Source: Streptomyces wuyuanensis (lineage in GTDB: Bacteria; Actinomycetota; Actinomycetes; Streptomycetales; Streptomycetaceae). Taken from it: 64,000 bases of DNA. The notes beneath the pieces are model-generated. The model was not told where the DNA came from and ran no database searches. It saw only the letters and a list, made by a program, of their open reading frames with translations. A program made the translations under genes and the position numbers. Numbering within the stretch: the stretch's first letter is position 1; each line of letters starts with the position of its first letter. The stretch spans positions 186,001-250,000 of the forward strand of contig NZ_FNHI01000008.1 of assembly GCF_900103455.1 (NCBI RefSeq), in the 5' to 3' direction. Shown piece after piece: positions 51,283 through 60,900 of the stretch.

Positions 51283-52269
51283 ATGACCACCGCGGTGACC
51301 GGAATTGCACGGCATGCGGTACGCATCCGCTTCCTGGGTGACTTCGAGTTGACCGTGAACGGCGCCCCGGTGCGGCGCTGGCGCGCCGGAAAGGCCCGGG
51401 GACTCTTCCAGTACCTCGTGATCCACCGCGGTCAGACACTGACCAGGGACCGGCTGTACGAGGCACTGTGGCCCGGTTCGGACGGAGCCGCCGGCGACAG
51501 CTCGCTGAAGGTCGCGGCGCACGCACTGCGCCGCGTCCTCGACGCCCATCCCGACGGCCCCGGCGAGTCCGGGATCCGGCTCCACTACCGCGACTTCGGC
51601 TACGCCCTCGACATCGCCGACCTCTGGTCGGACGTGGACCGCTTCCAGGAGCTCGCCCACACGGGTCTGCGTGCCGCCGCGTCCGGCGACCGGCCCCTCG
51701 CCCGCGAACGGCTGCGGTCCGCCGTCGCGCTGTACCACGGCGAGTTCCTCCGCGGCGAGCGTGCCGACTGGGTCGCAGAACACCGCGAGTACCTGCGGTC
51801 GCTGGCCCTGCGAGCCCTGGACGTGCTGCGTGCCGACGCCGCCGAGCGCGAGGACTTCCCGGACCTCATCGAGGTCTGCCGCCGCACGCTCGGCATCGAC
51901 CGGCACCACGAGGAGACCTACCGGGCGCTCATGACGGCGCACGGCGTGCGCGGCGAACACGCCTGCGTGCGCCGCTGGTACGAGCTGTGCGCGCGCCGGC
52001 TGCGGGACGACCTCGCGGTGGCGCCGTCGCGGGAGACCGACCGGCTGCTGCACGCGATGCTGCCCGCGCGGACCGCAGCCGTCCCACAGCGCACCGTACC
52101 GGTGACCGCCGCCGCGCTCCCCGGGCTCCGCCCACGTGCCGTACGGCGGGCCCGGCCCGACGGCCGGGCGGTCGCCCTTGGCCTCGTCGCCCCCACGGCC
52201 CGGCTCCGGGCCGGGCCCCCGCCCCCCACGGCTGCCCCGGGACTCGTACCGCCCGCACGAACCCAGTGA
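51283..52269 (+). CDS. SARP-family pathway activator
   Basis: A 328-residue Streptomyces antibiotic regulatory protein. The N-terminal OmpR-type winged helix covers about 10-105 (RIRFLGDFELTVNG to GIRLHYRDFGYALD), and the bacterial transcriptional activation domain covers 110-255 (WSDVDRFQEL, REYLRSLALRALDVL, then YRALMTAHGVRGE). The tail of about 70 residues is Pro/Ala/Arg-rich. AGGAGGAAG sits just before the ATG at 51283. The heptamer repeats upstream suggest autoregulation, and the 27-bp gap to the aldehyde dehydrogenase suggests it leads the biosynthetic operon. It probably activates the divergent halogenase arm as well. Confidence 0.92.
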   Translation: MTTAVTGIARHAVRIRFLGDFELTVNGAPVRRWRAGKARGLFQYLVIHRGQTLTRDRLYEALWPGSDGAAGDSSLKVAAHALRRVLDAHPDGPGESGIRLHYRDFGYALDIADLWSDVDRFQELAHTGLRAAASGDRPLARERLRSAVALYHGEFLRGERADWVAEHREYLRSLALRALDVLRADAAEREDFPDLIEVCRRTLGIDRHHEETYRALMTAHGVRGEHACVRRWYELCARRLRDDLAVAPSRETDRLLHAMLPARTAAVPQRTVPVTAAALPGLRPRAVRRARPDGRAVALGLVAPTARLRAGPPPPTAAPGLVPPARTQ

Positions 52270-52296
52270 CCGAGCCATCCCAGTGAGGAATCCACC

Positions 52297-53865
52297 GTGA
52301 CCGTGCTGCCGCAGGACCTCGCCATACCGCCGGCCGAGCCGTACGCACCAGCCCTGCCGCCCCGCTACGACGACCAGTGGATCGGGGGCCGCTGGACGGC
52401 GTCCGACGCCGACAGCCGCCTCGTCGTCACCGACCCCGCCACCGAGCAGACGCTCGCCACCGTGCCCGCCGGCACCCCGCGCGACGCCGACCTCGCCGTG
52501 CGCGCAGCCGCCGCGGCCTTCCCCGGATGGGCCGCCACACCCGTGCGTGAACGGGCCGGACTGCTGCGCCGCGTGGTGGAGGGACTGGAGCGCCGCGCAG
52601 GAGAGTTCGCCCGCACCATCACCTCCGAGGTGGGCGCTCCCACCCGCATGGCACTGCAGACCCAGGTCGGGCTCGCCGTCGGCATGGCCGCGCACTGCGT
52701 GGAGACCGCGGCCTCCCACACCTTCGAGGAGCGGGTCGGCCACTCGCTGGTGGTGCGCGAGGCCGCCGGTGTCGCCGCCTGCATCACCCCGTGGAACGTG
52801 CCGCTGCTGCTCACGGTGCAGAAACTGCTCCCCGCCCTCGCGGCGGGCTGCACCGTCGTGCACAAGCCCAGCGAACTCACACCGCTGCACGCCCGGCTGC
52901 TCGCCGAGGTGTTCGCCGAGGCCGATCTGCCGCCGGGCGTGGTGAACATGGCGGTCGGCACCGGCGACACCCTAGGCACCGCGCTCGTCGCCCATCCGCT
53001 CGTCGACGTGGTGTCACTGACCGGGTCGACCCGTGCCGGACGCCGGGTGTCCGCGCTGGGCGCCGACGGTGTCAAGCGGATCCACCTGGAGCTCGGCGGC
53101 AAGAACGCGAGTCTCGTCCTGGACGACGCCGATCTCCGGGCCGCCGTCGGCGCCACGGTCGACCAGGTGCTCTTCAACACCGGCCAGACGTGCCTCCAGT
53201 GGAGCCGGCTGCTGGTGCCCCGGGAGCGCCAGGACGAAGCCGTGGAAATCGCCGGCCGGATCATGGACGGCTATGTGACCGGAGACCCCCGCGACCCCGC
53301 GACGGACCTCGGACCGCTGGTGTCCGCCGCCGCGCACGCGCGGGTGGGCGAGTACGTCCGCCGCGGCGAGACGGAGGGCGGCGCCCGGCTCGTCCGGGGC
53401 GGCGCCGGCCGGCCCGACGGCCTCGACACCGGCTACTACGTCCGTCCCACGATCTTCGCCGACGTCGACCCCCTGACCACCATCGGGCAGGAGGAGATCT
53501 TCGGGCCGGTGCTGTGCGTCATCCCGTACGACGACGAGGACCAGGCCGTGCGGATCGTCAACGGGACGCGCTACGGGCTGCACGGCGCGGTCTGGTCGGG
53601 CGAAGACGCCCGGGCCGAGCGCGTGGCACGGCGGTTCCGTACCGGCCTCGTCGACGTCAACGGCGGCTCGTTCAACCCGGCCGCGCCGTTCGGCGGGTTC
53701 AAGCAGTCCGGCATCGGCCGCGAGTGCGGCGCCGCCGGACTGGAGGCCTTCCTCGAGACCAAGTCGATGCAGCTGCCCCAGGCGTCCGGCGGCCGGGTGG
53801 TCGGTCCGCGTCTGCGCGCCACCGTGCCGGCCGGCGACCCCGGCCAGGAGAGGAACGACGCATGA
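52297..53865 (+). CDS. Aldehyde dehydrogenase of the NRPS cluster
   Basis: A 522-residue NAD(P)-dependent aldehyde dehydrogenase. The catalytic cysteine is C299 in NTGQTCLQWSR and the general base is E265 in LELGGKN; TPWNVPLL is the cofactor-proximal Asn motif. The enzyme oxidises an aldehyde to an acid. In this cluster I infer a substrate such as a chloro-indole aldehyde from retro-aldol cleavage of a beta-hydroxytryptophan; this is speculative. Its TGA overlaps the ATG of the A-T gene by four bases. Confidence 0.9.
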   Translation: MTVLPQDLAIPPAEPYAPALPPRYDDQWIGGRWTASDADSRLVVTDPATEQTLATVPAGTPRDADLAVRAAAAAFPGWAATPVRERAGLLRRVVEGLERRAGEFARTITSEVGAPTRMALQTQVGLAVGMAAHCVETAASHTFEERVGHSLVVREAAGVAACITPWNVPLLLTVQKLLPALAAGCTVVHKPSELTPLHARLLAEVFAEADLPPGVVNMAVGTGDTLGTALVAHPLVDVVSLTGSTRAGRRVSALGADGVKRIHLELGGKNASLVLDDADLRAAVGATVDQVLFNTGQTCLQWSRLLVPRERQDEAVEIAGRIMDGYVTGDPRDPATDLGPLVSAAAHARVGEYVRRGETEGGARLVRGGAGRPDGLDTGYYVRPTIFADVDPLTTIGQEEIFGPVLCVIPYDDEDQAVRIVNGTRYGLHGAVWSGEDARAERVARRFRTGLVDVNGGSFNPAAPFGGFKQSGIGRECGAAGLEAFLETKSMQLPQASGGRVVGPRLRATVPAGDPGQERNDA

Positions 53866-55667
53866 GCGCCCACCCCGCCCCCGCGCGGCCGGCCACCGCC
53901 CTCCCGCCCGTGTTCGCCGCACTGGAGCGCTGGACCCGCGAACGCCCCGACGACCCGGCGGTCAGCGCCGGGGACGGCACGCTGAGCCATGCCGGACTCA
54001 CCGCACGCACCGCGGCGATCGCCGCCGGACTGTCCGCCGCCGGTGCCGGGCCCGAGACCGCCGTCGGCCTGCTCCTCGGACGGTCCCGCGACAGCGTGCC
54101 CGCGCTGCTCGCCGTGTGGAGCCTGGGCGCCGCGGCCGTGCCGCTCGACCCCGGGCACCCCGTCGAACGGCTCTCGTCCGTGCTGGGCGATGCCGGGGTG
54201 TCCGTCCTGGTCACCCCGGAGGTGCCCGCCGGGCTGGACGTGACCGGCGTCCGCACCCTGGACCCGGCCGGCCCGGACTGCCGGGCAGGCGCCGCCCACC
54301 CGCTCGACGTGGCGACTCCCGGGCCGGACACCTGCGCGTACGTCATCTACACCTCGGGAACCACGGGCCGTCCCAAGGGCGTCGAGGTCACCTACCGCGG
54401 CCTCGACACCTTCGTGCGCGCGCTCGCCGGACTCGGCCTGCCTCCCGGGGGACTCGGCCTGAACGCCGTCTCGCCCGCCTTCGACGGCTGGCTCTGGTGC
54501 ACGCTGCTCTATCTGGTCCACGGCCAGGGCGTCGCCCTGGTCGACCTGTCCCTGGACGGGCTGCGCCGGGCCGCCGACGCCGGCCGTGAACCGGTCCCCG
54601 CGGGACTGCGCACCGCCTCCCTCACCCCGTCGCTCCTCGCCGCCCACGGCGGCGCGCTGGCCGGTGCCGAGACCGTCGTCGTCGCCGGCGAGCAGTGCCC
54701 GGCCGCACTCGCCGAGCGCTTCTCGCGCGGCCGGCGGCTGCTCAACGTGTACGGGCCGACGGAGGTGACCATCGCGGCCACCTGGGCCGACAGCGAGCGG
54801 GGTGACGACGTGAGCGCCATCGGACGGCCACTGCCCGACTACCGCGCCTACGTGCTCGACGACGAGCTGGTCCCCGTCGCCGAGGGCACCGAGGGCGAGC
54901 TCTACCTGGGCGGGCCCGCCGTGGCCCGCGGCTACCGGAACCGGCCGGGGCTCACCGCCGCCCGGTTCCTGCCCGACCCGTTCCAGGGCGGCGGCGCCCG
55001 GATGTACCGCACCGGGGACGTCGTGGTCCGCCGACCCGGCGGCGAACTGGAGTACCGCGGCCGGCGCGACGACCAGGTGAAGGTGCGCGGCCACCGCATC
55101 GAACTGGGCGAGGTCGAGCGGGTCGCCGCCGAACTGCCAGAAGTCGTGGCAGCCGCCGCCTGCCTCCTCGGCTCCGGCGGGACGCTGGGGCTCGCGCTCG
55201 TCGCCGCACCCGGCGCCGGAGAGGGCCTGGCGGACTCCGTGACCGGGCACTGCGCCAAGCTGCTGCCGGAGGCCGCGGTGCCCACGACGGTCCGGGTAGT
55301 CGACCGGATCCCCACCCTCACCACGGGCAAGGCCGACCGCGACGAACTCGCCCGGCTGCTCGCCGCGCCCGCCAGGGAGGAGGCGAGGAGCACCGCCACC
55401 GCCCGGGAGCGCGACGTCATGGCGGTCTGGGCCGAGGCCCTGGAGCGCGAGATCCCCGGACCGGACGCCGACTTCTTCGAACTGGGCGGACACTCGCTCG
55501 CCGCGGCCCGCGTCGTCGCGGACCTGCGGCGGACCACCGGACTGCGCCTCACGCTCGGATCGCTGCTCTCCCGGCCCACCGTCGCGGACGTCGCCGCCGA
55601 ACTCGACCGCCTCGCCGCCGAGTCAGCGGTACCCGACACCGGACTGCGCACCGCCGAGGGGGCCTGA
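53862..55667 (+). CDS. Stand-alone NRPS A-T didomain
   Basis: A 601-residue adenylation-thiolation protein. Adenylation core motifs are in order: YVIYTSGTTGRPKG (A3), NVYGPTEVT (A5), YRTGD (A7), a GRRDDQVKVRGHRIELGEVE block (A8), and TGKADRDEL (A10). The carrier domain carries the pantetheine serine S545 in FFELGGHSLAAAR. The pocket begins D-G-W at positions 235, 236 and 239; I do not recognise the full code. Free-standing A-T proteins beside a P450, MbtH and thioesterase (as in NovH or NikP1) load an amino acid for beta-hydroxylation. Chlorotryptophan is the natural candidate here. Confidence 0.9.
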   Translation: MSAHPAPARPATALPPVFAALERWTRERPDDPAVSAGDGTLSHAGLTARTAAIAAGLSAAGAGPETAVGLLLGRSRDSVPALLAVWSLGAAAVPLDPGHPVERLSSVLGDAGVSVLVTPEVPAGLDVTGVRTLDPAGPDCRAGAAHPLDVATPGPDTCAYVIYTSGTTGRPKGVEVTYRGLDTFVRALAGLGLPPGGLGLNAVSPAFDGWLWCTLLYLVHGQGVALVDLSLDGLRRAADAGREPVPAGLRTASLTPSLLAAHGGALAGAETVVVAGEQCPAALAERFSRGRRLLNVYGPTEVTIAATWADSERGDDVSAIGRPLPDYRAYVLDDELVPVAEGTEGELYLGGPAVARGYRNRPGLTAARFLPDPFQGGGARMYRTGDVVVRRPGGELEYRGRRDDQVKVRGHRIELGEVERVAAELPEVVAAAACLLGSGGTLGLALVAAPGAGEGLADSVTGHCAKLLPEAAVPTTVRVVDRIPTLTTGKADRDELARLLAAPAREEARSTATARERDVMAVWAEALEREIPGPDADFFELGGHSLAAARVVADLRRTTGLRLTLGSLLSRPTVADVAAELDRLAAESAVPDTGLRTAEGA

Positions 55668-55670
55668 GCC

Positions 55671-56420
55671 ATGGGTAGCTGGATCTCCACCTGGCCCAAC
55701 GGCCCGGGCGACGCGGGCCTCCCCGCACTGCTCTGCCTGCCCCAGGCCGGCGCGGGCTGTCAGCAGTTCCGGGCCTGGGCCAAGGCCCTGGCCGGCGTCG
55801 CCCAGGTCCACGGCGTCCAACTGCCCGGCCGGGAGAACCGCTGGCGCGAGCCGATGCCGGAGACCTTCGGCGAGGCCGTCGACGCGATCACCGGCGAGTT
55901 GCGCCCGATCGTCGCGGGAGGCCGCCGCCTCGTCGTCTTCGGCCACAGCTTCGGCGGGCTCCTCGGCTACGAGATCGCCCGCCGGGTGACGCCCGACGTC
56001 CTCGTGGTCAGCGCCTGCCGCGCGCCCGGGCACTGGGACGGCGCCGGGCGGGGCATCGTCGAGGACGACGAGGAACTGGACAAGCTCTTCGACACGGCCG
56101 GGCTCGATCCGGCGTTCCTCGACGAGGACACGCGGGCCCTGATGGTCGCGATGCTCCGCAAGGACGCCGTGCTGTCGCTGAGTTACACCCACACGCCCGG
56201 CGAGCCGCTGCGCGTGCCGGTGCACGCCTGGAGCGCGGCCGGCGACGAGACCGTCACCGTCGGGGACCTGGCCGGCTGGGCCGCCGTCACCGCGGCGGGC
56301 TTCCGCGTGCACCGCGTCGAGGGCGGCCACCACGCCGTGCTGCGCCGCCCCGCGGCGGTCCTGGAACACCTCGCCTCACTGCTGCGGGACGACGAGACCG
56401 CGGCCGTCACCACCGCCTGA
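55671..56420 (+). CDS. Type II thioesterase
   Basis: A 249-residue alpha/beta hydrolase of the GrsT/type II thioesterase group. The nucleophile is S93 in VFGHSFGGLLGYE, the acid is likely in AAGDETV, and the base histidine is in EGGHHAVLRR. The opening LLCLPQAGAGCQQFRAW is characteristic. It may release the modified amino acid from the A-T protein, or clear stalled carriers. It starts 3 bp after the A-T stop, in a tight operon. Confidence 0.92.
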   Translation: MGSWISTWPNGPGDAGLPALLCLPQAGAGCQQFRAWAKALAGVAQVHGVQLPGRENRWREPMPETFGEAVDAITGELRPIVAGGRRLVVFGHSFGGLLGYEIARRVTPDVLVVSACRAPGHWDGAGRGIVEDDEELDKLFDTAGLDPAFLDEDTRALMVAMLRKDAVLSLSYTHTPGEPLRVPVHAWSAAGDETVTVGDLAGWAAVTAAGFRVHRVEGGHHAVLRRPAAVLEHLASLLRDDETAAVTTA

Positions 56421-56487
56421 CCGGCGGGTGATCCGCCGACAGGGCAGCCACCCTTTCCGCAGCACCGCCCCGAGCCCGGAGGACGCA

Positions 56488-56709
56488 GTGCCCACGACCC
56501 ATCAGGTTCTCGTCAACGACGAGGAGCAGTACGCCCTTTACCCCGCGGCGCGCGGGGTGCCCGACGGCTGGACGCCGGCCGGGTTCAGCGGCAGCGAGGA
56601 CGAATGCGTGGCCCATGTGGACGCGCACTGGACCGACACCCGCCCCCGCAGCGTGCGCGACGCGACCGCCGCACCCCGCGCCGCCGCGGGCGCCGGCGAA
56701 GGAGCCTGA
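56488..56709 (+). CDS. MbtH-like protein
   Basis: A 73-residue MbtH-family chaperone that activates NRPS adenylation domains. The family signature is present: VNDEEQYALYPAARGVPDGW, then SGSEDECVAHVDAHWTDTRP. One of the three invariant tryptophans (in SLWP) is Tyr here (ALYP), a mild departure. The GTG at 56488 has GGAGG about six bases upstream; the frame is open to 56428 but without conserved sequence. It lies between the thioesterase and the P450, one base from the latter. Confidence 0.92.
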   Translation: MPTTHQVLVNDEEQYALYPAARGVPDGWTPAGFSGSEDECVAHVDAHWTDTRPRSVRDATAAPRAAAGAGEGA

Positions 56710-56710
56710 G

Positions 56711-57943
56711 ATGCACATCGACCTGCTCGACCCGGGGCCCTTCGGACGCAACGACTTCTGGGCCGCCCTCACTTGGCTGCGCGCCAACGACCCCGTCCAC
56801 TGGCACCCCGAACCCGGCGCCGGGGACAAGGGCTTCTGGGTGCTCGGCAAGCACCGCGACGTCGTGCGGGTGTACGCCGACAGCGACACGTTCAGCTCCG
56901 CACAGGGCATGCGGCTCGGCAGCGACCCCGCCGCCGTCTCCGCCGTCGCCCAGCGCATGCTGATCGTCTCCGACGCGCCCCACCACACCCGGCTCAAGCG
57001 CGCCCTCCACCAGGCGTTCGGCCCCCAGCAGATGCCCCGGCTGGAAGGCCTCGTCACCCGCGTCGTCGGCGAACTGGTCGCCGAGGCCGCCGAAGTGGAG
57101 GAGCTGGACTTCATCGACCTGGCCAAGCAGCTCCCCAACAGGGTGGTCTGCGCCATGATGGGCATCCCCCGCGCCGACTGGGCCTGGATCGGGGCGCTCA
57201 CCACCGACGCGTTCGACTCCCCGGACGAGACCGTGCGCAGCAACGCCCACTCGGAGATCTTCCTCTACTTCATGGAACTGCTCGCCGAGCGGCGGGCCCG
57301 CCCCGGCGACGACCTGGTCAGCCAGATCGCCCACGACACCCTCGTCGACGAGGGCGACGGCACCGAACGGCCCCTCAGCGACGAGGAGATCGTCTTCAAC
57401 TGCAACGGCGTGCTCTCCGGCGCCAACGAGACCACCCGCTACTCGGCCGCCGGCGCTGTGCACATGTTCGCCGAGTTGCCCGGGCAGTGGGAGCTGCTGC
57501 GCAGCCTCGGACCCGCCGGGATCGCCCCCGCCGTCGAGGAGATCCTGCGCTGGACCACGCCGGGTGTGCACGCCCTGCGCACCGCCGTGCGCGACACGGA
57601 GGTCAACGGGACGCGCATCGCCGCCGGCGACCGGGTCACGCTCTGGAACGCCTCCGCCAACCGCGACGAGGACGTCTTCACCGACCCGCACGCCTTCCGC
57701 GTCGACCGGCGGCCCAACCGGCACGTCGCCTTCGGCCACGGACGACACCTCTGCCTCGGGGCCCGCCTCGCCCGCTTCGAACTCGGCGCCCTGCTCACCG
57801 AGATGCTCGGCAGCCTCGACGGGTTCGAGCTGACCGGGCCCGCGCTCTTCAACTCGTCCAACTTCACCTGGGGCATCAGAAGCCTCCCGGTGCGGCTGCT
57901 GCGCAGCCGAGTCTCCGCACCCCGAGAAAGGGCCGCGCTGTGA
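56711..57943 (+). CDS. Cytochrome P450, probable carrier-bound amino-acid hydroxylase
   Basis: A 410-residue bacterial P450. The heme cysteine is C348 in FGHGRHLCLGARLARFE. The K-helix ExxR is in EEILRW, and the I-helix reads NGVLSGANETTRYSAAG. The A/G-NETTR wording is the one I associate with P450s that hydroxylate amino acids on carrier proteins (NovI, NikQ and related tryptophan beta-hydroxylases). With the A-T protein, MbtH and thioesterase in the same operon, I infer beta-hydroxylation of the tethered (chloro)tryptophan. Its TGA overlaps the GTG of the second NRPS by 3 bases. Confidence 0.9.
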   Translation: MHIDLLDPGPFGRNDFWAALTWLRANDPVHWHPEPGAGDKGFWVLGKHRDVVRVYADSDTFSSAQGMRLGSDPAAVSAVAQRMLIVSDAPHHTRLKRALHQAFGPQQMPRLEGLVTRVVGELVAEAAEVEELDFIDLAKQLPNRVVCAMMGIPRADWAWIGALTTDAFDSPDETVRSNAHSEIFLYFMELLAERRARPGDDLVSQIAHDTLVDEGDGTERPLSDEEIVFNCNGVLSGANETTRYSAAGAVHMFAELPGQWELLRSLGPAGIAPAVEEILRWTTPGVHALRTAVRDTEVNGTRIAAGDRVTLWNASANRDEDVFTDPHAFRVDRRPNRHVAFGHGRHLCLGARLARFELGALLTEMLGSLDGFELTGPALFNSSNFTWGIRSLPVRLLRSRVSAPRERAAL

Positions 57944-60900
57944 CCACCGCACTGACCGACTTCAACCGCACCGACACCGACTTCCCCCGCACCGGCTATC
58001 CGGAGCTCCTCGCCGCGCAGGCCGCGCGTACTCCGGCGGCCCCCGCCCTCGTGCACGGCGGCCGGGTCTGGACGTTCGAGGAGCTGGAGGCCGCCACCAA
58101 CCGGCTCGCGCACGCCCTGATCGCGCGGGGCGCCGGACCCGGTGAGCGGATCGGCCTGTGCTATCCGCGCGGCGCCGACTACGTCATCGGTTCCCTCGGG
58201 ATCCTGAAGACGGGCTCCGCGATCGTGGCGCTCGATCCGGTCAACCCCGACGAGCGCCTCACCGCCATGATCGCCGACGCCGGGCCCCTGCTCGTGCTCA
58301 CGCCCCCCGAGACGGCCGCACGCCTGCCCGAGGACGTGTCCCGCGCCGAGGTCGCCACCGCCGGCCTCGACCTGCCCGGCACCCCGGTCGGGGTGGCCAC
58401 CGGCCCCGACACCATCAGCCACCTCATCTACACGTCCGGGTCCACCGGCACGCCCAAGGCCGTCCTGGAGCGGCACGGCGCACTCACCAACCTGGTGCAC
58501 TGGACCGCCCGCGCGTACGGGGTGCGCCCCGGAGACCGGGCGTCCTGGATGTCGACACCGGGCTTCGCCGTGCAGATCATGGAGTGGCTGCCCTATCTGC
58601 CCCTCGGCGCCGCCGTCCACATTCCCGAGGCGGGCCGCGCGCAGACACCGGAGCAGATCCGCGACTGGCTCGTCGCCGAGCGCATCACCCACACCATGCT
58701 GGTCGCCGCTCTCGCCGAGCCCGTCTGGGCTCTCGACTGGCCGGCGGACACGGCGCTGCGCGTCCTGGTGACGACGGCCGAGCGCGTGCACTCCTGGCCG
58801 CCGACCGACACACCGTTCCGGGTCGTGATGACGTACGGGACGACCGAGACGACCAACGTCCTGACCTGCCTCGACCTCGGCGCGGGCGTCGACTTCACCA
58901 GCCAGGCCACCCCCGAGGCGGTCCGTGCCACCCGTCAGGTCCCCGTCGGCGTGCCCATCGCCAACATGCGGGTGCACCTGCTGGACGGGGAGGACCGGCC
59001 GGTCGCCGAGGGCGAGGTGGGACGGCTCCACGTCTCCGGCGCCGGCGTGGCCGCCGGCTACCACGGCCTCCCCGAGCTCACCGCGGCGAAGTTCCGCACC
59101 GGTGTCGTCGTCGACGGCGATCCGCACCCGGTGCTGTACGACACCGGGGACCTGGCACGGCGCCGCGAGGACGGCGCCGTCGAACTGCTCGGCCGCTCGG
59201 ACGCCCAGGTGAAGATCCGCGGCTTCCGGGTGGAACTCGGCGAGGTCGAGACCCACGTGGCCCGTGTCGACGGCGTCACCGAGGCCGTCGTGGTCGTCCA
59301 GGAGCGTGCCGCCGACGACCGGCGCCTGGTGGCGTACGTCGCAGCGGAACCCGGCACGGACCCCGGTCCCGCCGAGATCCGGGCCGCCGTGGCCCGCACG
59401 CTGCCCTACTACATGGTGCCGTCCGGCGTCGTCGTCCTGTCCGCCCTGCCCCGCCTCGCCAACGGCAAGGTCGACCGGCGCGCCCTTCCCGAGCCGCCCG
59501 AGCCCCACGACGGCGTAGGCACCGGCTACGAGCCCCCGCGCAACGAGATCGAGGACGGGCTGGTCCGGCTGTGGGCCGGGGCGTTCCGCACCGAGGTCGT
59601 CGGCATCCACGACAACTTCTTCGACCTCGGCGGCCATTCGCTGCTCGCCTTCCAGCTGATCGACGAGATCCGCCGACGCTACGGCGTCGAACTGAGCCTG
59701 TCCGACCTGTCCTCCCGCCCGACCGTCGCCGAACTGGGCGAGATCGTCGTGACCCGGCGCGAGGGCGGACGGGACGGCTTCGGCGGACTCGCCGCCATCG
59801 TGCCCGACCCGGCCGCCCGCTTCGCGCCCTTCCCGCTGACCGAGAGCCAGCAGGCCCTGTGGATCGGCCGCGGCGGACTCGTCGACCTCGGCAACGTCGG
59901 CTGCCACGGCTACTTCGAGTGGGAGAGCGAGAGCCTCGACGTACCCCGCTTCGAGACCGCCTGGCGCCGCCTCGTCGAGCGCCACGACGCCCTGCGCACC
60001 CGGATCCTCCCCGACGGCACCCAGCAGGTGTACGCGGAGGTCCCGCACTACGACATCCCCGTCACCGACCTCGGCGCGCTGGGACCCGACGCCCGCGAGG
60101 CGGAACTCGCCGCGCTGCGGGACCGGCTGTCCCACCAGGTCCTCGACGCCGACAGCTGGCCCCTGTTCGACGTGCGGATCAGCCTGCTCGGCGACGGTCG
60201 CGCCCGGATCCACCTCTGCCTCGACTTCCTGGTCGCCGACGCCTGGAGCTACTTCCAGGTCCTCGTGCCGGACCTCGTCGCCTACTACGCCGACCCGTCG
60301 GCCCAACTCCCTCCGCTGGAGCTGACGTTCCGCGACTACGTGCTGGCCGTCGGGAACTCCCTGCGGGACAGCGAGCTCTACCGTCGCTCGGAGTGGTACT
60401 GGCGGGACCGCCTCGCCGGGCTGCCGCCCGCGCCGGAGCTCCCCGAGCGCCCGGCCGACGCCCCGGAGCTCCCGGTACGCTTCGAGCGGCTCAGCCACGT
60501 CGTCCCCACCGACCTGTGGAACCGCATCCAGGAGCGGGCCGGTGACCGCAAGGTCACCCCGTCCGGTGTGCTCGCGGCCGCCTATGCCGAGATCCTCGGC
60601 AGGGCCGCCGGGCAGGCCAGGTTCACCATAAACTTCCCCCTCTTCAACCGGCTTCCGCTGCACCCGCAGGTCAACTCGCTTCTCGCGGACACCACGACGA
60701 CCCTGCTGCTCGCCGTCGAACACCGGGCCTCGACCTTCGCCGGCCGCGCCCGGGACCTCCAGCGGCGCCTGTGGGCCGACCTGGAGCACCGCTACTTCAG
60801 CGGCGTCCAGGTCCTCCGGGAACTGACGAAACTGCGCGGCACCCTCGCCCCCGCGATGCCCGTCGTGATGACCAGCCTCGCCGGCCACCCGCCCAACCAC

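Noticed and set aside
56773..57939. In-frame upstream extension of the second NRPS
   Set aside because: It lies wholly within the P450 gene in another frame and is Arg/Pro-rich; the GTG at 57940 overlaps the P450 stop as expected for coupling.
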